From CAVZTX01 sp963778375 (GTDB lineage: Bacteria; Chloroflexota; Ktedonobacteria; Ktedonobacterales; Ktedonobacteraceae), in assembly GCA_963778375.1 (NCBI GenBank), contig CAVZTX010000035.1:1-64000 (forward strand): a DNA stretch of 64,000 bases, given 5' to 3'. The position numbers and the translations under genes are program-made. Shown here in pieces: positions 42,879 to 50,767 of this stretch. Each line of letters begins with the position of its first letter. The stretch's first letter is position 1. The notes beneath the pieces are model-generated. The model made no database searches. It worked only from the letters and a program-made list of their open reading frames with translations, and had not been told where the DNA came from.

Positions 42879-43745
42879 ATGCCATCGAAAGCTACGGAAC
42901 ACATACGCCTCCTGACCGGTAACGACCTTCCGCTGGTCAGGCGCTTGCTGTATACCTCCGAATATGTCTACCAGCGTTTTACACAAGAAGAACTCCCATC
43001 GCTCCTCAAGCATTATCCTACCGTCGGCTTATTCAATGGATCATCGCTCAAAGGCTTTCTTCTGTCCCAAACCGTAAATGCTCCCTCTGCCTGGATAGGG
43101 GGATTTGGCGTCAGTTGGACTGAGAGTAACTCCTACCTGAACGTACTCAATACCCTCCTTGATTCCCTGATCCCCCACCTACTTGCGCGAAGAGTGCGTT
43201 ATCTACACTACTCAGGCAACGACACAGAACGAGACTGGCTACGCGACGTTTTCCTGACGCGTGGATTTACCCCCTATCGCTTACTCTATTCCTACGATAA
43301 GTTTGATTTTCGTATCCCCACACCAGGAAACTCGCAGGTCAAGCTCCGGCCTTTCGAGCTAAGCGATATCCCCGCGTTGCTCACCATCGAAGAAGCCTGC
43401 TTCGAGGAGATGTGGCGCTACGATGCAATTTCTTTTCAAGACATCGCTGCTACACACCCTTATTTTTTCGTAGGGGAACTCAACGGCAAAGTAGTAGGGT
43501 ACCAGTTCAACGCGTTAGATGGTGAATTCGGCTATCTTGTGCGTATAGCAGTTCATCCCTCAGTAAGTAGCCAGGGCATCGGTGCCCGCTTCATGGCAGA
43601 AGCAATACGCTTTTTTGAGCAGGCCCGCGTCCTACGCATCATGCTCAATACCCAGGACGACAACATCCACGCCCACCGCCTCTACGAATGGTTCGGCTTC
43701 GTCCGCATTCAACAGGTTGGCTTTGTACTACGCAAGTATCTTTGA
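42879..43745 (+). CDS. GNAT-family acetyltransferase, two-lobe
   Basis: A 288-residue protein. The second half (residues ~150-285) is a clear GNAT domain: VKLRPFELSDIPALLTIEEA, then FFVGELNGKVVGYQF, YLVRIAVHPSVSSQGIGARF (acetyl-CoA loop SQGIGA) and NTQDDNIHAHRLYEWFGFVR. The first half has the same secondary-structure order (VRRLLYTSEYVYQRFTQEEL, WIGGFGVSWTESNSYLNVL) but no acetyl-CoA loop, so it is likely a degenerate GNAT lobe. The substrate is unknown. The ATG at 42879 follows GGGAG; a TTG at 42867 in the same frame is less likely. It may be cotranscribed with the deacetylase 15 bp upstream, which suggests opposing acetylation steps, but this is inference. Confidence 0.85.
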   Translation: MPSKATEHIRLLTGNDLPLVRRLLYTSEYVYQRFTQEELPSLLKHYPTVGLFNGSSLKGFLLSQTVNAPSAWIGGFGVSWTESNSYLNVLNTLLDSLIPHLLARRVRYLHYSGNDTERDWLRDVFLTRGFTPYRLLYSYDKFDFRIPTPGNSQVKLRPFELSDIPALLTIEEACFEEMWRYDAISFQDIAATHPYFFVGELNGKVVGYQFNALDGEFGYLVRIAVHPSVSSQGIGARFMAEAIRFFEQARVLRIMLNTQDDNIHAHRLYEWFGFVRIQQVGFVLRKYL

Positions 43746-43753
43746 TCATACCT

Positions 43754-45700
43754 TCACGATATCCATCCCGTTAAACACCATACATCAAGTGGCTGAGCCT
43801 TATTCTTCACCTCTATAGGAGGCAACTTAACAACCTGCGCATACTGCCGCACACGTGTGAACGTCGTATGGTTCAACCAGATATCATTATCCTGCGCCTT
43901 CTTTTGCAGGCGAGCGGCGATATTAACAGCATCTCCAATCGCGGTATAGTTCTGGATACGCTCTCTTGAACCGATATTGCCAACCATCGCCTCACCTGTA
44001 TTCACCCCAAATCCAAACGCAACAGGGAAGTCGTGTGGTTGAACGCGCTGATACTCCAACACAGCCTGTCGCATTTTCCACGCAGCGCGTACGGCACGTA
44101 AAGCATGATCTTCTTGGCGTAGTGGAGCATTGAAGATCGCCAGCAGTTCATCGCCCCAGAAGCCGGTGATGGTGCCTCCCTCATTCCAGATTTCTTCAAC
44201 CATTCTATCAAGGTAGTTATTGAGTATCGTCATCACTTCTTGCGATGACATGCGCTCGCTTATACTTGTAAAGCTGCGTAAGTCGGCAGAGATCACCGAT
44301 ATTTCCTTGGTCTCTCCACCAAGATTCAGCGCCGTTGGGTCCTCAATTAGCCGCTTCACAACATTAGGATGGACGAAGCGGCCAAAGATGCGCCGAATCT
44401 CACTCACCTTCGCCTTCTGTCGTTCAAGTTCGGTACGATCCTCCACAACCAGCACCGTACCAATAGGAGTATTGTGTTGTGTATCACGCAGGGAACTCAC
44501 TGAAAAGCTCAAATACACATAGCCACGCTCCGGAATTTCACACTCAACTGAATGCGGCACAATCGTGCCATGATCGTGCTCCACTGCGGCATCCCGCAGC
44601 AATTCAACAATCTTTACTTGTGGCAAGCAAGCAAACGCTTCCTGATAATGCTTGCCAACAGCCTGACGGGGATCTAGATTAAGGATCATGCCTGCTGCGT
44701 CATTTAAGGTAATAACAATTCCCGATGAATCTGTAGTAATTACGCCATTTCCGATAGAGCCAAAGATATTATCCATATATTGCTTATCTTCATTGATCTT
44801 ACGCAATGATTTCATAAGATCAGCAAAGAGCCGCGCATTATCGATGGCAATCGCCGCTTGATGACAAAAGGTCACGAGCAAATCGCGGTGTTTCGGTCCA
44901 AAGAGGTTTGCGCTGATACGACTATCGACATACACCGCTCCAATACACTTGTCACGTACAACCAATGGAACGCACATGATAGAACGTATCCCGTAAGCCA
45001 TGATACTTTCCTGCCCCTTCAATGCCGTATCCATCTGTGCGTCATCGGCAAGCAGCGGCTCTCGCGTGCGCACCACGCGCTCTATAGTTCGCAGGCTGAT
45101 TTTGAATTCGCTTTTATCAATCGTATGCGCGTGCTTATCACGTGCAATCGTAAACTCAAGCTCATTCGTTGCTGGATTGACCAGCATCAGAAAACCGCGC
45201 TCGGCGTTCACGACAGAAATCATTTGGTCCATCACCAACTGCAATACCGAATCCAGATCAAGCGTCGAGTTCAGCACCCTCGCAATCTCATACAGCGTCT
45301 CCAGCTCGTTACGCTGGCGCTTCAAATTGTTAATACTGGTATTGAGCGCTTCACGTTCCCGGTCAAAATTGATAGTTTGTTCCGCAATCGCTGGAGATGA
45401 TGCAGCAGTAGGCGGGAAAGCCTGCAAACCCTGTCCAACTTGTTCTTGCAGTGTGAGTAAGACACGCTGTGCCGCCTGATTCAATCGCCCTAATTCCAGG
45501 TCGGCAGTACGACTGACACGCAAAGAGTCGCCGAGCAAACGGATACGAGGATCGCTACCTTCACCAGCATACGTGCCCTCGACCGCCAACTCTAACTTAC
45601 GCGTATGCTCGTGAAGCAATCGCGAAATACGCATCAATCCTTCGCCAATCAAGCGCAATTCATTGTTAGCTTTCCACCCCGAATCACTTGTTGTCGCCAT
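43754..45700 (-). CDS. GAF-PAS adenylate/guanylate cyclase (class III)
   Basis: A 648-residue soluble signalling protein. A helical N-terminal part (residues ~1-130) is followed by a GAF domain (~135-300; VNAERGFLMLVNPATNELEF and MCVPLVVRDKCIGAVYVDSR), a PAS domain (~320-440; ITTDSSGIVITLNDAAGMIL) and a class III cyclase (~460-645). The metal aspartates are in ISADLRSFTSISE and FWGDELLAIF; the transition-state Asn and Arg are in DAVNIAARL. The base-selecting Lys usually just before the FxGD motif is replaced (ITGFWGD), so activity or base choice is uncertain. The start at 45700 was chosen because GGAGAG lies 4-5 nt upstream; the TTG at 45721 extends only seven codons. It is convergent with the second GNAT gene. 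Confidence 0.9.
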   Translation of the reverse strand: MATTSDSGWKANNELRLIGEGLMRISRLLHEHTRKLELAVEGTYAGEGSDPRIRLLGDSLRVSRTADLELGRLNQAAQRVLLTLQEQVGQGLQAFPPTAASSPAIAEQTINFDREREALNTSINNLKRQRNELETLYEIARVLNSTLDLDSVLQLVMDQMISVVNAERGFLMLVNPATNELEFTIARDKHAHTIDKSEFKISLRTIERVVRTREPLLADDAQMDTALKGQESIMAYGIRSIMCVPLVVRDKCIGAVYVDSRISANLFGPKHRDLLVTFCHQAAIAIDNARLFADLMKSLRKINEDKQYMDNIFGSIGNGVITTDSSGIVITLNDAAGMILNLDPRQAVGKHYQEAFACLPQVKIVELLRDAAVEHDHGTIVPHSVECEIPERGYVYLSFSVSSLRDTQHNTPIGTVLVVEDRTELERQKAKVSEIRRIFGRFVHPNVVKRLIEDPTALNLGGETKEISVISADLRSFTSISERMSSQEVMTILNNYLDRMVEEIWNEGGTITGFWGDELLAIFNAPLRQEDHALRAVRAAWKMRQAVLEYQRVQPHDFPVAFGFGVNTGEAMVGNIGSRERIQNYTAIGDAVNIAARLQKKAQDNDIWLNHTTFTRVRQYAQVVKLPPIEVKNKAQPLDVWCLTGWIS

Positions 45701-45860
45701 ATGCTCTCCGTCCCTAAGCAACGCATGTCACATTACATATCAGGCTATACGAAAGAAAATATACAATAAAAGTGGGCAAGCTTCACTCTATAGACGTGCA
45801 TGCTCACCCATTATAGCACAGCAAACTAAAACTGATTACCTATCCCCTTAGATAGGCTTT

Positions 45861-46760
45861 CTATACTCCCTGCTCTTTCAAATATGCAGTAAACGACATA
45901 GGTATAAAGCCAAAATCCCGCTCAACACTATTCAAATCAGTCGTATTGTCAAAAGAGAAAAGCGTCATAGCCGCACTCGTCAGTGGCGGCTTCGGCAACA
46001 CCATCTCCATCATTGCCGCGCCTAAACCTACCAGCGGCGTTGGCGCATAGGCCTTAATTCGCCTTTTGTGCATAGCATGCAACAATGCATCGATCACCTG
46101 TGTAAACGAGTAATACGCCGGACCACCAATCGTATATGTCTTGCCCGCAGTACCCTCCGGGTCCTCCAGCACCTTCATAATCACAGTCACAACATCTTCT
46201 ACATAGATGGGCTGAAATAGTATCTTGCCACCACCAATCAGCGGTACAACCGGACTCATACGGATAAGATCAGTCAAGCCCTTGATGAAAGGCGCATCCT
46301 TACCAAAGAGCACCGACGGCTGGATAATCGTCCAATCCAGGCCGCTCTCCTTCAGCATCTTCTCCGCCAAGTAGCGCCCCTGCATATAACTGTTAGGCTT
46401 ATCAGGCTTTGTACCAAGCCCACTAACTTCAATGATGCGTTTGACGCCAGCCCGTTTCGCCGCCCGAATCAGATTCGCAGTTCCCTGCACATTCGTTACA
46501 CCATAATGATTGCCAGCCGATTGCTTATGATCGGCCGTAATAAAAGCCGCGTGCACAACAGTATCCACCCCACGCACTGCTGCCTCCAGCGCAGCAAATT
46601 GCGTAGTATCTCCTTGCACCAGTTCAACCTTATCAGTGGGAAACATGCTTATTGCACTTTTCACGTTCCGCACCAAACAACGCGGCCTCTCTCCCTGCTC
46701 AACCAACCGGGCAACAAGATGCCGCCCAATATAGCCCGTAGCCCCCGTAATCAATATCAT
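45861..46760 (-). CDS. NAD(P)-binding SDR of the NmrA/NDUFA9-like type
   Basis: A 299-residue atypical SDR. The Rossmann loop is MILITGATGYIGRHLVARLV with GxxGxxG, followed by VELVQGDTTQFAALEAAVRG and VDTVVHAAFI. IIEVSGLGTKPDKPNSYMQG and YLAEKMLKESGLDWTIIQPS fit the NDUFA9 or NmrA-like group, which often binds NAD(P) without a classical YxxxK. The C-terminal part continues through PIYVEDVVTVIMK. The ATG at 46760 has AAGGAG 8 nt upstream; the extension to 46856 would run through a repeat-bearing region. No function beyond dinucleotide binding can be assigned. Confidence 0.85.
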   Translation of the reverse strand: MILITGATGYIGRHLVARLVEQGERPRCLVRNVKSAISMFPTDKVELVQGDTTQFAALEAAVRGVDTVVHAAFITADHKQSAGNHYGVTNVQGTANLIRAAKRAGVKRIIEVSGLGTKPDKPNSYMQGRYLAEKMLKESGLDWTIIQPSVLFGKDAPFIKGLTDLIRMSPVVPLIGGGKILFQPIYVEDVVTVIMKVLEDPEGTAGKTYTIGGPAYYSFTQVIDALLHAMHKRRIKAYAPTPLVGLGAAMMEMVLPKPPLTSAAMTLFSFDNTTDLNSVERDFGFIPMSFTAYLKEQGV

Positions 46761-46845
46761 ATCTATACTCCTTACGATAACGAAATCTTGACCCTCAACA
46801 AAATTACTGGATACAGGTGTCCGCCGAGTGAAGCAATGGTCTGTC

Positions 46846-46925
46846 TGTAGGGACACAATTGATCGCTTCCTCGTACCTGTTCACACCTCGACCAGCTACA
46901 GGACACGATCAATTTATCTCCTACA
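46846..46925. repeat. Paired REP-like element (80 bp)
   Basis: Left foot GTAGGGACACAATTGATCGC (46847-46866), right arm GATCAATTTATCTCCTAC, ending with CTAC at 46921-46924. The two ends are 17 of 21 complementary. Same span as the metY copy at 10412-10491. Confidence 0.65.
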
Positions 46926-47142
46926 GGTGTCTCCCAATTATTTCCTTAATTTGCATTACATGCCCACCTATCACCACTATAACCCCACAGGCGCACATTT
47001 ACCAGAGAGCCAGGACACATCTATAGAGATGAGTACGCTCATGTTTTTACACAACCAATCCGCATCCCCCGGCATCTCTTATAAGCGTCACTACATCTTA
47101 CCTTCAACCCCTCACTAGGCCAGGGGCGGGGTCACCTGAAAT

Positions 47143-47192
47143 GTAGGGACAGGGGGCGGTTGGGTAGATGGGTAGGGGCCTTGCGCCTGTCC
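47143..47192. repeat. A-type REP-like cluster
   Basis: GTAGGGACAGG from 47143 pairs its GGACAGG (47147-47153) with CCTGTCC (47186-47192). A second foot, GTAGGGGC at 47172, precedes a CTTGC loop and GCC. Confidence 0.55.
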
Positions 47193-47210
47193 TGGTCCAG
47201 TAACTTCATC

Positions 47211-49706
47211 TCACTCAACAGGCAGCAGAATACGTACAACAACACCCTGACCAGGAGTACTTTTGATAGTCAAACTGCCACCCGCAATCGCAAGTAACGC
47301 ACTATGCGTAAGCAGACCACCACCCGTCCCCGTCGTCTCACCCGCACTTGTCGAAGCAATCCCTATCCCATCATCCGCCACAACCACCTCAATATGCGAC
47401 CGTCCACGCTCTTCGCGCCTACACGATGCCTTCAGTACAAGACGCAAGCGGCGATGCACATCCGGCCCACGTGCATGGCGAGCCGCGTTCCGCAGCGCCT
47501 CCTGCACCGCCGCAAAGATAAGTTCAGCAATAGCAGGCGGCGTCACCTCATCAATATAAGCAGCCATCTCATCAGTCACATACCACTCAACCTCATCAAA
47601 CGCATTTTGAAAATCCTGCTCCAGCATCGTATGAATAGCCAGCATCAACCCATCCCGCTCCAAACGATGCGGTGCCCCCGGAGCCGTCGCCCGCATCATA
47701 GCCGCCAACCTTCTATGCGCGTCACTAATCATCCCCACCGCCTCATCCAACGCCTGCTCCTGTTCCATCTCCCGTAGGAGCTGATTGATCGCGCCCATCT
47801 TCGATGTATTGGCCTGCTCTCCTAAATCACCCTGGCAAGACTCTTCCACACTCACATCCGACGCGTTCAACCTCGATCGCACCGTCTCCAACCGTAGGAG
47901 CGCCAGGTGCATCTCCGGAAGAATCTCGTCATGTAGCACACGCCGCTGCTGCGCCCCCAACAACTTCACATCAACAATCCGACGACGCAGCAAGCCCGCC
48001 ACCGCCTGCATCGCCTCGTGGTCACCAAGCGTATCTAAAATACGTTGACCACAGGCATGCGCCAGATCCATATCCTCGTCAGTAAAAGCGCCACCATCCT
48101 GTCTCGGACCGAGATAGAGCGTGGCCACCAGCCCACGTTCGTCATAAATGGGAAAAATCCAACAAATCATCGGCTGCCCATGCAAAGTCATTTGAACCCT
48201 ATGAGCATTCACGCCCATCGCACGCTGCTCTAACACCCGCTTCGTTTCACCTACCCATGCATTTTCCGGCCAGCGATAGCTAAAACTCCGCCGCATCGAA
48301 CCCGCAATAATAACCAGCCGCGCGCACTGTACCGCCAGAACATCCTGGCACAGGTGAAAAAATAGATTCTCCAACTCCTGCTCAGTCTTCTGTAGATCAG
48401 TATTCAACCAGTGGCGTAAACTCGTACTGCGCAAAAACGGCCCCAGCAAAGCAATATAATGGTCATGCGCGGTATAGCTACTCCAGGTAAAAAGAGCATA
48501 CGCTCCCGTTGCCAGCAAAGTAATCAGCAGCAAACCACCCAGATTACTATGCGTAAAAGTCACCAGCAGCGCTATAAAAATTGCAACGCCCGTAGCAACA
48601 ATTACAATCCCCCGCCACTGCTCAAGGAACCCTCGCCTTGCCAGAGGACGTTCAATCAAAATGCCATGTCGAACAATCGAATAGCCAATCAGCAGAATAA
48701 TCAGCGCCACTGCCCCCACCGCAATCAAATCCAACACAAACAAATTCAATGGTATCCCCTGTAAGGGACGATTGATCGCGCCCACCGTCGATTGACCTGC
48801 CAAACCATTGCTCACAGCAGACGTACTTGCTACTAGCCAATCAAACATCGACTCAATACAAAACACCCCCAGCGTAGTAGTGAGACCCACCATCAGCAGC
48901 GCGGCCAACAACAACCACGGCCGTGCCAGATGCCACGATAAATCCGGCTCCTGCAAAAGCTCCACATCCGTCGGATCATCCCAAAACGCATCCACCAACG
49001 CTCTCCGTAGGGGCCAATTGATCGCGCCCATCTCCGATGTATCGGCTAAACGGAAGCTCAGTAATACCCGCAACCGCACAAAATGCACACTCGCATTCCA
49101 AAGCACACGCAACAGCCGAACAATCCGCCGAAAAGTAAACCAGGGTCCAATCGCACAAAATGTCACATAACATAAGAACAGCGTCAGTATCAAAATAAAC
49201 GGCGAAAACAGCCCCGTATCTCTACTCAGCGGATTAACATCAACCAGCAAACTCAACGTCCCCACAAACGTAAATGTCGATGCATTCAGAATCAACAGTA
49301 TCATCACTCCACAGCCAAGCAATCCACTACTGAGCAACAAGAAGGGACGCCTTCGTCGCCAGCCTTGATTAATCAAGCTCGCATAGTGCAAACCGATAGC
49401 AAACCAGATATAAGGCACTCCAAGCGCGGGTACCCAGATCAGATGCCACAACAAATCCGGCGTAATCAATCCCGATATAGCTGAAGATGGCGTGAGAGGA
49501 CCCGAGATCAGCAAAGCATGTAGGAAGAAAAACAATGCAGAAAGACTCAATCCTATCACACCCAACCGGGCAATCCACGCCCTCCGATCCCCATTCAGCC
49601 ACACCGTCAGTGCCAGCCAGAAAAATGACACCATATTAAAAATGGAGACCGCCAGCACTATTGTTTGCAGCAAGTGAGGAGGTTCAAGAAACATGGAAAA
49701 AGACAT
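47211..49706 (-). CDS. Membrane sensor histidine kinase (HisKA_3/NarX-type) with three repeat-derived inserts
   Basis: An 831-residue sensor with about nine to ten membrane helices in residues ~10-440, then a GAF-like domain (~450-590), a HisKA_3 dimerisation region (QQRRVLHDEILPEMHLALLR, phosphoacceptor His in LHDE) and a HATPase (EALRNAARHARG, VADDGIGIA, GTGGGLLTHS). Three in-frame B elements encode ADTSEMGAINWPLR (residues ~221-234), TVGAINRPLQ (~305-315) and ANTSKMGAINQLLR (~631-644). The last lies between the two DHp helices, a place where linkers are tolerated. The ATG at 49706 follows directly after the response regulator stop; the AGGAG used is made by the last codons of that gene. 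It pairs with the adjacent response regulator; the stimulus is unknown. Confidence 0.88.
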   Translation of the reverse strand: MSFSMFLEPPHLLQTIVLAVSIFNMVSFFWLALTVWLNGDRRAWIARLGVIGLSLSALFFFLHALLISGPLTPSSAISGLITPDLLWHLIWVPALGVPYIWFAIGLHYASLINQGWRRRRPFLLLSSGLLGCGVMILLILNASTFTFVGTLSLLVDVNPLSRDTGLFSPFILILTLFLCYVTFCAIGPWFTFRRIVRLLRVLWNASVHFVRLRVLLSFRLADTSEMGAINWPLRRALVDAFWDDPTDVELLQEPDLSWHLARPWLLLAALLMVGLTTTLGVFCIESMFDWLVASTSAVSNGLAGQSTVGAINRPLQGIPLNLFVLDLIAVGAVALIILLIGYSIVRHGILIERPLARRGFLEQWRGIVIVATGVAIFIALLVTFTHSNLGGLLLITLLATGAYALFTWSSYTAHDHYIALLGPFLRSTSLRHWLNTDLQKTEQELENLFFHLCQDVLAVQCARLVIIAGSMRRSFSYRWPENAWVGETKRVLEQRAMGVNAHRVQMTLHGQPMICWIFPIYDERGLVATLYLGPRQDGGAFTDEDMDLAHACGQRILDTLGDHEAMQAVAGLLRRRIVDVKLLGAQQRRVLHDEILPEMHLALLRLETVRSRLNASDVSVEESCQGDLGEQANTSKMGAINQLLREMEQEQALDEAVGMISDAHRRLAAMMRATAPGAPHRLERDGLMLAIHTMLEQDFQNAFDEVEWYVTDEMAAYIDEVTPPAIAELIFAAVQEALRNAARHARGPDVHRRLRLVLKASCRREERGRSHIEVVVADDGIGIASTSAGETTGTGGGLLTHSALLAIAGGSLTIKSTPGQGVVVRILLPVE
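47773..47814. repeat. REP-like B element in the histidine kinase (DHp loop)
   Basis: 42 bp beginning CGTAGGAGCTGATTGATCGC and ending CGATGTATTGGCC on the plus strand; read in frame on the minus strand as ANTSKMGAINQLLR. Confidence 0.85.
48761..48799. repeat. REP-like B element in the histidine kinase (second copy)
   Basis: A 39-bp shortened form: GTAAGGGACGATTGATCGCG then CCCACCGTCGATTGACCTG. It lies between two membrane helices and reads in frame as a TVGAINRPLQ peptide. Confidence 0.75.
49006..49047. repeat. REP-like B element in the histidine kinase (first copy)
   Basis: 42 bp, CGTAGGGGCCAATTGATCGC through CCGATGTATCGGCT. It lies in a loop after the fifth helix and reads in frame as ADTSEMGAINWPLR. 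Confidence 0.85.
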
Positions 49707-49708
49707 AC

Positions 49709-50485
49709 CTACTCCTCTTTGTACAGCGGAACCCACTCACTCCGGCGATCCTGCACCAATGCCCTTCCGTTTTCATCCCAGATAATCATACGATTAAGCG
49801 TATAAATCAACGTAGCCCTCGCCCGCGCAACTTTATCATCAACAGGCGTCTCGCTCAAACCCCAGGCCGCATAGATACGTCCATTCGTACGACTCACCGC
49901 ACGCTTATCATGCAAGTTAAGCCGTGCAGCAATCTGTTCGTTGGTCATACCCTGCGCAACCAATTCAGCCACACGCAACTCATTTGGTTCCAACAAAGCC
50001 CGTGGCGACTGCTCATCAAGATCGCGCACCTCCTGCACGCGATCCTCAATCTCAGGATCAACCAGGCTGCGCCCGTTCACAGCATCACGTAAAAGCGGCA
50101 CAAGCATGCTGGGGAGCAAATAGTTACTCTTTCGTACATAAGCATAATGCGTGAGGATGCCAGAAGCCCGAAATTCGCGATAATACTCATCATCATCCTG
50201 AATAGAGTAAAAAACCACAGGCATCCGTGGCCGTTCCCGCCGGATAGCCACCGCCGCTCCCACCCCGCTCATAGCCTTCCGCCCAGCCTGCCGCTTCTGT
50301 ATATCCTGCAACTGCACATCCATCAAAATCACATCTACATCCAGCTCCAACGCCTGCGTCACCGCTTCGTTACCCGTGGCAGCCTCCCCTAAAACCTGCA
50401 CAGCGCCCGTCGCCTGCAACCCCTCCCGCAATGCTCTACGCAGCGGCCCATGATCGTCAACAAGCAATAATTTAATTATAGCCAT
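49709..50485 (-). CDS. NarL/LuxR-type response regulator
   Basis: A 258-residue two-domain regulator. The receiver (residues ~5-125) has the acidic pair in LLLVDDHGPLRRAL, the phosphoacceptor Asp in VILMDVQL and the Lys in YVRKSN. A short insertion after the phosphoacceptor (IQKRQAGRKAMSGVG) is unusual. The LuxR-type HTH (~175-235) is LEPNELRVAELVAQGMTNEQ, then IAARLNLHDKRAVSRTNGRI. The ATG at 50485 follows GAGGGA; the longer frame to 50566 crosses a B element and is not needed. The stop codon lies 2 nt before the histidine kinase ATG, so the two are translated as a pair. It is divergent from the secreted PQQ-propeller gene and may control it. Confidence 0.9.
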   Translation of the reverse strand: MAIIKLLLVDDHGPLRRALREGLQATGAVQVLGEAATGNEAVTQALELDVDVILMDVQLQDIQKRQAGRKAMSGVGAAVAIRRERPRMPVVFYSIQDDDEYYREFRASGILTHYAYVRKSNYLLPSMLVPLLRDAVNGRSLVDPEIEDRVQEVRDLDEQSPRALLEPNELRVAELVAQGMTNEQIAARLNLHDKRAVSRTNGRIYAAWGLSETPVDDKVARARATLIYTLNRMIIWDENGRALVQDRRSEWVPLYKEE

Positions 50486-50504
50486 AGCATCCCTCAAAGT
50501 CATT

Positions 50505-50546
50505 CGTAGGAGTCGATTGATCGCGCCCATTACCGATGTATCGGCC
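50505..50546. repeat. REP-like B element upstream of the response regulator
   Basis: 42 bp, CGTAGGAGTCGATTGATCGC through CCGATGTATCGGCC, in the untranslated leader of the response regulator on the minus strand. Confidence 0.85.
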
Positions 50547-50767
50547 ACAGAAGCCTCATAGTTCACTTTTTAAATCATTATCGGCTACAGTATACCCATT
50601 TTATGACGAAGTATACAGGTTCTGAGTGCCACCGAAAGGTTATAAAACTGTAACCATATCTTACAATACTCAACCTATTCACTACCCAGGTATAAAGCTT
50701 TATAAAAGAGACATATGCAATACTTTGAATGTTTTAGCTCAATTGAGATGGAGAGGATAATAAAATC

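Larger units (their letters stand above)
46761..47210. other. Repeat-rich intergenic region
   Basis: About 450 bp between the SDR gene start and the histidine kinase stop. It holds an 80-bp paired REP-like element (46846-46925), a short direct repeat TACAGGTGTC at about 46813 and 46922, and a second cluster with two GTAG feet at 47143-47192. No gene is supported in it. Confidence 0.6.

Noticed and set aside
46828..47118. 96-codon plus-strand frame in the repeat-rich gap
   Set aside because: It reads through the paired REP-like element and shows low-complexity sequence without homology.
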